Shown: piece by piece, positions 53,250 to 63,500 of the stretch
Layout: each line of letters begins with the position of its first letter
Position numbering within the stretch: position 1 is the stretch's first letter
Origin: Solenopsis invicta
Taxonomy: Eukaryota; Arthropoda; Insecta; Hymenoptera; Formicidae
DNA length: 64,000 nucleotides
NCBI RefSeq assembly: GCF_016802725.1
Contig: NC_052665.1
Span: forward strand, 17,552,501 to 17,616,500
Direction of reading: 5' to 3'
Made by a program: the position numbers and the translations under genes
Notes under the pieces: generated by a model
What the model saw: only the letters and a program-made list of their open reading frames with translations
Told to the model about the DNA's origin: nothing
Database searches by the model: none

Positions 53250-54264
53250 ACGCGTCAAAGAACTCGTAGATTAGCGAAAAGTATACAGCTTGCTTATACA
53301 GTCCTTCTCAAATCGCTCGTTTCTCCTCGAGGGAACTGAAATTGCGCACCAGAGAAAACTTCTATTTCAACTTTCGTTAAAGCACGCCGAAACTTTCGTC
53401 TGGAAACATTGTCGGTGAAGGAGGTGCGATTCGCAAGACGATAGCGCTTAACTTTTCGCTGTGTGAAAAGTACTTTTGCATGCCGTATATGCGCGCTGAT
53501 TGATGCGTGGCATGTGTGTATGTGTTTGAGTGTGTGCGCGCGTATGTGTGTGTTTGTGTGTGTGAGGTGCTTGGGAATGGAATACCGGAAGTGGAGCTGG
53601 ACGCTGGTGTCCTACCGGAAATGTCGTCTTGCTCCTCTGTCCGGTCTACGACCGGAATCGAGCCTTGAATGTTAGCTTTCCTGCGCGAATTTATCATTCC
53701 GAATCCCTGAAGACCTGGGAGGATTTCCCGTCGTTCCCTTTCGACTTACGATAATACGAATTGCCGTGTAGCCTCTAGCGAATGGAATTAAGTTAGTTTG
53801 CACGATTCGATTTTTCATGTGAATCAAGGAAAAAATCGAAGAAGGATCGAAGACATATATCACGTGCGAATTATTTGAAGAAATAAGGAGAAATAATACA
53901 ATTTTACTGTAAATTGAAATGAGTCCATTGAAATAATATAATGCGCGCACAAACTATATTTACTACCAAGAAATAATTATAACAGTAAATCTGCATTGTT
54001 GTTGCACGCTGACTATTTAATATTAGAGACTTGCCATGTTCATCAAGTATCATATTGGACATATTCAGAGTTCTTAACTAATCTTAATTATAATTAATTG
54101 TGCAAAATATGATAAAAACCATAAAAAACTTAAAAGGGACTATTCAAGCATGCATGCAAGACATTAATATTTCCCATTAAGAAAAGAAAAATTTTTGAAG
54201 ACAGCCTAGTAACACGTACACTAATATATATAAAAAAAAAACTAAGAGTGCTTTGGATAACGCA
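53250..54264. other. Non-coding stretch 3' of DNAI2
   Basis: Contains the GT-rich tract and three ACCGGAA words (53584, 53614 and 53651), resembling ETS-factor sites. The DNAI2 3' UTR presumably occupies the right end, but I cannot place the cleavage site. Confidence 0.55.
53512..53565 (+). repeat. (GT)n-rich microsatellite
   Basis: An interrupted GT/GC dinucleotide tract, TGTGTGTATGTG...GCGCGC...TGTGTGTG. It accounts for the His/Thr-rich frame on the minus strand here. Confidence 0.88.
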
Positions 54265-54574
54265 TTATTTAATGGACTGGAAATCGGAAATCCGTGGATA
54301 AACTCTAACGCGAGTGGCTTCGATCTTCTCCACGGCAGGTTTCGTCTCTTCTTCGATCGATTTCGGCGGAAGACTTCGGAAAAGTGTCTGCAGATCCTCC
54401 GCGAGGGAGGGTGGTTTCCAGGGAACGCACGGATCCGTCATGACGACGGTACGACACACCTTCCTTCCTTTCCGTGCCGAAAGGATTCTCCTCGTCGTGC
54501 TTGTGATCTCCTTGGCAAGTTCCTCCTCACCCCTTCTCGATCCTCTCGAAATGTCTCGAGATTTTTCCGCAGTC
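54265..54574 (-). CDS. DNAI2: DNAI2 exon k, terminal coding exon
   Basis: 310 bp including the TAA at 54265-54267, acceptor CATACAG. It begins TAEKSRDISRGSRRGEEELA, contains VVMTDPCVPWKPPSLAEDLQ and ends YPRISDFQSIK. An uninterrupted frame on the correct phase supports it as the end of the protein. ATTAAA overlaps the stop codon, and another lies about 245 nt downstream at 54021-54016; neither is a certain poly(A) signal. Confidence 0.72.
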
Positions 54575-57500
54575 CTGTATGGAATATCGTGACTAAATTA
54601 TCGGTAGCCGGGTCTCGGACGGAATGCGGCGAAAAATTCAGTTTTCCCGTTTGCGAATTTTTGAAATGATGGAAGTGCTCGACGAAGTGTTCTAGCCTTA
54701 CGCAAATGTATTAAATATTGTCGCTAAACTATGATTCAATGTTATTTGTCTAATATTAATAGCAAATATTACTTGGAATAAATCGATTAAACGGAATAAA
54801 AAGTATGCATTTAGATAAAGAAAAAGATATGAAAAAGATGAAAAGAAATCCTTGTGATATACTTAATTAAAAAAAAAAAAATGAAAATGAAAATCTTTTG
54901 AAATTATTTTAAAGATCTAAAGATAAATTCACATAGTCCACAAGTTCAATTCTAAAAAAATCTAGAATCGGAACTAACCTGCTTTTCAAAGCTTTCTTAG
55001 TGAGCTTCCTTGCTTTTGTCCTTGCCATGTTGGCTTCTTGGATCTCTTTTTTAGCTTTTCTCACGTCTTCCGTCATAATGGCGAATTCCTCAGGCGGTTC
55101 CATCATCTTCTGCAGGAAACGAATTTTTTCTTCCCCACTGTACCTTCTAGTTAATTCTCTGCACTTACGAACGCGCAGGAGCTTTGTCCAGTATTCCCTC
55201 TTCTTCTGTTTCATTTTGTCCTTGATCGACGTTCTCACTCTGATGTCATCCTTCGATCTCATTCTCTCGTCGACCTCGTCCCATTTCTCACGATCTTTGA
55301 CTTTTCGATCTTTAGACCTAATGCTAGCAATTCAATATACTTTTCTTGCGGATTTTAGAATCAAAAGAGAGAAACAGAAAGAGGAAGAAATACGATTGGT
55401 TTGAAATTTAAGTGAGCATTATTCCAGTTCTAATGATATTAGGAAATCTCAAAAGACACTAAGAGTCTATCAATTTTAACAGTATTGAGCTTCTTAAGTT
55501 TTTCTCCATCCGAGATATTAACTTTAATAACAAATTAATATATCGGATAAAGAAGCCGTAATACGTAATGGAAATGTAATATGGTGAAAAAAAATAACTT
55601 GTGTGTGATATTACAAACTGTAAAATTAATGTAAAACTAATAAAAGAAATTTATATATACAATCTGTGTTGTATATATAAAATTAATATCTTTATTAATT
55701 ATGAAATATTAATCAATTATAGATTAATTAAAAATCATAACGTATATACAAATTAAGAGAGAAAAATTAAAATCTTTTTAAATACATATAAATATGATAT
55801 ATGAATATATAATATTTTCATATTTGTAAAAAGATCTTTATATCGTGCTAAGATTAAATCTGTGGATATCATACCTAATTAATTTTCTAGGCGCAATCTT
55901 GCGGCAGCAAATATTAGGTTTGCAAACAACAAGTTTACACGGTCTCGCCAATCTAAAAATACGGGGCAGCAGTCGCTTCTTCCGCGCCTTCTTTCTGCGC
56001 TTTCTCTTGCTAATTTCCTGCAGAGGAGATTTTACAATCGCTTCCAACGGAGGCAAGGGCTCTTCCTTCAACAAAGGCAAGGGCTCTTCCGCCATTGCCT
56101 TCCCCTGTTCAACGTCTGGCGCTATTTCCTCGGAAATTTCGACGATCTCGGCTTTCTTTGGATGTTTTTCTCGCTCTTCTTTGAATATTTTCTTGGGTGA
56201 TATTTTCGTCTCCAGTCCTGTTGCTTCATCTGTCAGTAAATGTGAATCCTTTTCGATTTTTCGACTGGGAAGTTTTTTCACCATACGACGTATTGAAGGT
56301 GAGATATCTAAATCCTCGATCTCTTCGTATTTATATTTTTCCTATAAGTCGCAGAAATATCATTAAATCAATATTAATAAAGCAATAAATAAAATAAGTA
56401 ATTTATAATGAAATTGTTTTATTATCTGTGTGCTTTTAAGTATCTTAATTGTATTAAATGCAGCTGCACAGGATGTTTCGTAACACGTATAATTAAAATT
56501 TTAATGTGTGTTATATATTGTAATGATTACAAGTAAACTTTTATAAAAATGCTTTCATGAGGTTTAAATCTAAAATAATTAAAGTTAAAAAGATGAACAC
56601 AGTAATAAGCTATAAGTGATTATTTGAATATCTTTTAAAATTTTTGATTGTATTTTAATTCAAAGTGAGAAATAAGAAAAAATGTTTTTAAAATAATGAT
56701 TAATGTAACAAATATTAAATTAATCATTTCCAATTTGATATGAAATTATTGATGGTTACGTGTAATTTACATATATTACGAATTTACATTTCTAACAGCT
56801 ATATTAAATCTCGTCGAGTGTAATTATTATTTAGTGACATTTCGCGCGACAGTGAGCGATAAATCACACCAAAGAGTAAAAGGTCGCAGTCGAATGAAAG
56901 ATAGATGAAATATTACAAAAGTTCTCTAATATATAGCGGTTAGCTGACCGCGAGTGATATATTAAAAATTTTATTAAGCCATAAAGCGGTGAAAGAAAGA
57001 AAAATGAAGTGAAAAGTTAAATACATATATTCAAATAATACGTAATTTTTTGTACAAATTTGAGATTGATAATATAAAATATTTTTATATAATTTTGATT
57101 AAACAGTATTTTTTATTTTTATTTAACCCTTAAACACGTAAGTGGGTCTGAGAGACCCCATATGAAGTTTTGAACGCTTGCTATGTGAAGACGGAATGAG
57201 ATAGGAGGTTCGGACCAAGACGTAAAAAAAGTTTGAAATCTCCTCTTTCGATTGATATGGTTGATCAAATTTTTTGGTCACTTAGAATTCGAACGGCACG
57301 GCACCAAAGTTTTGTTAGGGCCAATGCGACCCATATAGTGTGAAAGTGAAACTTTTTTGTGAGTATTTTACATAAAAAAGCTGGACAAAATACGTTCGAA
57401 CAGGTCGGTTTGCGGATGTTACTCGCATATACTCTGTCTAAAGTTGGAATACTATAAAATGCTGTAGAAAAGGGAGTTTTTCCGAAATATATCATGAAAC

Positions 57501-60500
57501 ACATCAATTTTTAATTTTAGACACGATTTAATCAAAAATACCTCATATTCGCCTTGTTATATAAGTACATTTTTTAATAGAAATAACATTGATATAATTT
57601 TTTTTTGAAAGTATGAATCTTTAGCTTTAAAACGCTGTATTGTAAAGTTTTTCACAGTTTTTTGTTGCAAAAAAATGATTTTTTTTTAAGTGAATTTTTA
57701 GATGGCCAAAAATATCTCATATTCTCCATGTTACATAATTATACTTTTTAAAAGGAATGACTTTGCCAAATTTTATTTTGAAAGTGTGAATCTTTAGCTT
57801 TAAAACGCTTTATTTGAAAGTCCTTAAAAGTTTTTTGTTGCGAAAATATGATTTTTTGAAGGAAAAGTGGATTTTTTACCAATTTCTCATTTTTGCTTAA
57901 TGGTTTTTCTTTTATAGCTTCACAATAAATTATTTTTCGGCAATGCCGATTGTGCAGTCACACTCCTAAGATTTTGAACTTTCGTTTAAAAAAAAAATTC
58001 TAAAAAAATATTGATTGTAATCAAAGTTATAGCTTCTCAAAGTTGAAAAAGTCTCCCAGATCCAAAAATGTGTTTCCGTATTTTACAGGATCGGTGTGTT
58101 TAAGGGTTAAGAGTTATTAGCCGTATTTCTGATTGATTAGAAATTTTAATTTGGAAAATTTTGCGATTAGAATGATACTTGATATATTGATTGAGAATTA
58201 TCGAATTATTATTTTATTATTACCTTTTTCACAATCTCAAAGAATTTGTCTTCCACTTCTTGTAGTTCGGGAAACTCATCTTTAGGCTTTCTTCTGGATA
58301 GGCTAGTCTTCTCTCGTGACTCTTTTAGCTTTTCTTTTTCGATTTTTCGTTTATTACGATTGTTTATTAATCGTTTATCCTTCTTTTTATCTTTTGGATC
58401 TATTAACCAGACCTCTGATTGTTCCTCTACAGTTTTTGTTAATTTTATTTCTTTTATCCGCGTTTCTATTGTCTTCACGAAACGTGAACATCTTTCCAGG
58501 TACTGGTATTATATTTAGAATTTTAAATAATTATATATAAAACAAAAATTAATTTGGATCATATTTTAAATGAAAAATGTTAGCATCCAAATTTGTTATA
58601 TTTTATAATATCAACAGCTATTTATCGATATTTAATTGTTGCGCGCTGTTTGTAAATTTTTCATAGATCACACAATACAAATTTATTAGAAGACGAACTA
58701 CTGAATTGATACTCACCAACGTGAAATCGTTTCTATCATTTTTATCAAACGAATAAAGCGACTCCGTCAATTCAACGAGGTAAACATTGCCGGCAGAATT
58801 TCCGACGCCCACTAAAGAACCCATCTCGTGTGACGCGACCGCAGTTAATTTTTGCTCACATAGTTTCACTGCCAAGATTGGTTCTTGCAGGCCCATCAGA
58901 AGATCCCATACCGTCAGCACACCGACACGCGTCGCTACGTAAAATATAGAATGTCTTGTTTTATTCCAGCAACCGCAGATTGCATCCTCTATTATAAATC
59001 TGAAAATTAATGATTATGTGTTAAAAAGTTTAGATTCCATTATGTTCAGTTTTGTTCTGTACATTTCACTAATTGACAAGTTAATAATTGACATATTACC
59101 AATGAAAAATTAATTGATACTTATTTGTAATTATTTTATTAAATATTATTTGATTTAATATTGATGTTTAATATTGAATATCCGATATTAAGTGACCCAG
59201 ATGTGATATCTGTGTCAACAACTATTTACATTACAACGAACGACTTGTATTTTGCTACTGAAATGCATTTATCGCAATGACAAATAATAAATTATCATGG
59301 TGGTCTCGATCAAGTCGCGCGGTTTTAGTTAAACACAGTCATTTTCAATTCATTATTATATCTACGAAGATACAATATTGAGTTATCAAATGAAAATACA
59401 CATATCTTTCGATTGCAAGCGTCTTTATGAAATTATTTGTATTAGATACAGCCTTTACCGTTCTTTTAATTATTTCTTCGAATGTTTCGTTTTGAAAAAA
59501 GAAAAAAAAATACCTTGTACTCACGAGACAGCCATCCTTAGTGTCTTCTGCCCAGACGCGAGCCGTGCAGTCGCCGACGGTCAAAAAGATCTTCGGATTG
59601 AAGCCACTGCGATCGACGGAAAGAACCGGGCCGAAATGAGCGTTGAATCTCAAGGCCATTTTCTCGGCCGGCGTTCTCGCTTTTCTCGAACCACTGATCA
59701 CAATGCCATTCTCGAGACCGAACATGAACTTCGTGCCTACATTGGCCTCGTAGTCACCCGATGCGATTCCGATCGCCCGATCTATCTTCTGCTCGTTTGG
59801 CGTTTGAAGATCGAACACGAGAATTTCGGTTGGTTTTCGCAACTTTCTGGTGTCCCACCACATGGCACGGCCGTCCGAAGAACCCGAGAAAAACTCCGTA
59901 TTACTTTTTGTGGCGATCCACTTCACCACCGTCGCGCAATCCCTTGGAAAATGCAGGATTTTTATAAAGTATGCAGGTGGATTTAAAAAGGAATTTAATA
60001 GTATGTCTTTTTTATTAATTTAATTATATTTTTCATATAATATATTGCATAGTTCAAGAATGAAAGAAATATTTTTCTTTCGCACATACTGTTTTTCACA
60101 TGAGATAAAATGAAATAAAGATAATTGAATCGCTATTGCGAGCGCGTTGATATGAAAAGAAAAATCACGCGCTACGCGACGAACATGGTGTGAAAAATAG
60201 AATGAAATTTAATTGAAGACGGAAACGCGACAGGGACAACATTTTAATCATTCATCACCGTGCCGCGTGAGCACGAAACGCTCTTTCGACCGACCAAGAA
60301 CGGGGTACTCTGGTACTCTGGTACTGAATTATGAAATTCAAAGTTCCAACGTCGCGCCCAAGCATGTTCACGTCGAGATTACCTATGACTGAATTGACGA
60401 TGAGACATTTGAACCGGAGTGGTGCCAGTCCTGACGTCCCAGCTGCAAACTTGGCCTGACACCAAGCCGCTGGCAAGTATGGAAGGATCCCGGGGATTAA

Positions 60501-63500
60501 ACTCGCTGACCACCGTGGCAGACGGGGCCTCCAGTGCTATCCACGGCTTATTAGGATTGTCTGTCGTATGTTTTTCGAATATTCAGGACCAGTCTCACGA
60601 CGTTACGGTCGTCGACCGTGCAAACAAGGGGGAAAAAACAGCGTGTTATTTTTGAAAGATTAAAATGTTGCGTTTGTGAAATCCGATTTCAAGCCATTAG
60701 AGGCGTACCGTTAAAAAATACATGCATCGAATAAGGTATATAGGTACATTCCATTTCCGATACGCGAGAAATGCAATATCGTTGAGCTTTCGTACCCGAT
60801 TTATTCGTGTGCATTGTTTTACTAGTGTTTTGTTCGTTATACAAGTAAGATGATTGTAATTGTTGATGTAGAATGTTGTATTCCTTTTTTTTTTGTTTAA
60901 TTGATAACAATACAATTGTTGCTTGATCGATCGACATTTTATCGAGTGTCGAATAGACGGTTACGCAGAGGGAATTTGTATTCCATATTCCATCTAAAAG
61001 CTAAAATTGAATTTCACGTAGGACTTTTTAATCTAACTTTATTAAAACGAGAAGGGAATGTGTGTTTCTCTCATAAAAAAGCTTCGATGTACCTAGCGAC
61101 TTCTATTGTAATATTTAATAATATTATCATCCAACTTAATTATAAGATTTCTTTAACATTATTTATAGCGCCATAAAAATTGTAGATGTTTCAAAACTTG
61201 AAATGTTTTATTACAAGCAATTAAACGATTGTAGAAGAGAAGCGCTTTTGACGAAAAAAAAACCGCGTATTTTCTTGAAACGAGATTGTTATTTATCGAA
61301 GCGATTTGCATACCGCATAAAAAAATTGTCGTGAGTAAAAACGTTAATGCGGGTTAAAGGCGGAAACTTATTGCGGACGTTGTGCAACCGTAATCAAGTG
61401 TACCGTCTAAATGCAGTCAAGGCTCTTGCACGCTTTTTCCACCTACCAATCTGCCAGATGTATGCAATGTTGCTGTAATCTGGCTCGATTCCAAAGAAGC
61501 AGTACGAGACTGCCATTTTACTGCCAGAGTCTGGCGACCAAGAAATATTGTTCACCGATCTCGCCGGCGTTTGAGGATCCTCGTAGACGTTCACTGTCCT
61601 GAAATTGAATTTTAGACTGCTACTGACTTTGATACAGTGAAAGAAATATCGTATTTTTCTTTTTTTACGTGGTATTAATACCATTAAAATATCCATGCAT
61701 GTCCGACGTGAAAACATAATATTTTTATATTTTAAAAAATAATACGAATTTCGCGTCCTGCAAGTTGTGCGTAATGATGAACTTCGTAATATATAAATCC
61801 TCTTAATAAATTAATATATAGTATTTGATAAATGTATTACATTGCGGTGACCTAGTTTACATTGTGAAAATTAATTCTATTATTTATATCCTTGTTTTTA
61901 TTGCACGCTTCAATTTCCATCAATTAACTTTATATTAAGTTCAGCAATGTTACATTATTTTACTTTACGTTTAAATCAACTTTATAAAATGTACTTTACA
62001 TAAAAAAAAAGAAATTATTATATTTGTGTTACTTATTTTCAATGTAATTAAATTACTAAATAGTTCAAAGTTGCCTGTAGCAGAAAATCGTTAGTTTAAA
62101 ACAGAGAAAAGCAAATTTAGCGGTAGGATGCATAATTCATTCGCGTCCACTACGACTTCGGAATCCCGACATATGTTCAGATACCTTCGGGCTCGGCCCG
62201 GGTTTAAATTTTAAATCTTTTGATGGTCGAAACCAACGTAGTCGTTCTTGTCCTCCGCGAATATATACATTTTAAAATTGTCCATCTGAAATCACACGAA
62301 GTGCCGCGTGCGCGGTATCGATACATTATGTGATAATGGATGGAAATTTTGACCGATTTAAATCCTTTAAGCTGACTTATTGTTTCACATTACAATTATT
62401 ATTATTACGACCACATTTGTTAAATCTTTGCATCCGTTAAATATTTCACTTCCTTGTACTACGTTATTTTGCTTCACGCTAACAATATTAATACACGTTC
62501 AAGATATACATGATACAAATCTCACTTGCTACAAATAAAATATTGATGAAGTACAACAAAATTAAATTTTCACCTGAGATTGCGGGGTTTCACCAATTCT
62601 GTGGGAATCATATCGTCGAAATAATGTTCGTATATGTTAAGTGCACCGTTCTGGAGAATATTGTGCTCCATTTGCTAAGAAGGAAAATGAAATAACTTTT
62701 ATATTTGCTCGAATAAAATGCGAGCATCCTGGTATCAAATCTAGAATCAAGCAATCAATCAAAAAATTAATCAATTTCTTGAGCTTGATATTAAGTGTTT
62801 TCCAGGATTCTGATTAAGTAAGTTTCAATAACATAGAAATTCTTGATAATCTATTTAATATACTTGAAATAAGTTGCGCAATTTTGACGCCCAATCCTCG
62901 TCCTTCTCGGTTCGCCTGCGAAATCTTGCTGTAGCTTCCTCGTCTTTCGGATTGATTTCCTTCGGCCAACCACCTTCGAAGTGAAACATTCCGCTGCTCT
63001 TCGACTGTTTGCCGACAGTTTGAACCTGGAATTCCATACTAGTGATTGCTAGAACGATAATGTGAAATTCTACAGGGTGTTGACTATCGAATCGTAATAA
63101 ACAAATCTATTTCCATTTGTTCCTCGTTTCTTAATAAATTAATATATCATTAATAGTAAAGTAGTGCTTTTTCCTGATTATTTGAAATAATTTTTGTAGA
63201 TCGTATATATTTTATCGTTGGTTACTTTCTTCTAAGCAGAGCTTCTTGAATTATTCCACACAGAAATGCGACATTAAAATTACGAGTTGTGAAATTGTTG
63301 TTCTTAAAGTGATGTCGAATGTCTGCCTTGAGTTGCCTCATTAAAAAAATAAAACGTGATGGTCGTGTAAAATTCGTGTGAACTACACGTCTTTCCACGT
63401 TGTAGTTTCGCAGAAAGTTGCACATTTGTGGCATCAGGTAGTGAACTCCGCGAGATGCGGATGTTGCGCCGTCAGACGCGCCAGTCTGACGCCAATTTTA

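Noticed and set aside
53377..53697. Minus-strand 106-codon frame with a His/Thr-rich segment
   Set aside because: The His/Thr-rich part is the GT microsatellite read in antisense; the flanks show no family signature.
55000..56366. Plus-strand frames of 134 and 173 codons opposite DNAI2 exons i and j
   Set aside because: Antisense shadows of the lysine/glutamate-rich coding exons, which leave few stops on the other strand.
57265..57507. 80-codon minus-strand frame inside the piggyBac-type element
   Set aside because: It shows no transposase motif and is interrupted on both sides; the element is non-autonomous.
59519..59524. GTGAGT inside exon f as an alternative donor
   Set aside because: A good consensus, but it leaves phase 0, which would put exon g out of frame; the GTATTT donor 10 bp downstream fits phase and family alignment.
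59378..59986. Plus-strand 202-codon frame opposite DNAI2 exon f
   Set aside because: Antisense shadow of the most conserved WD-repeat exon.
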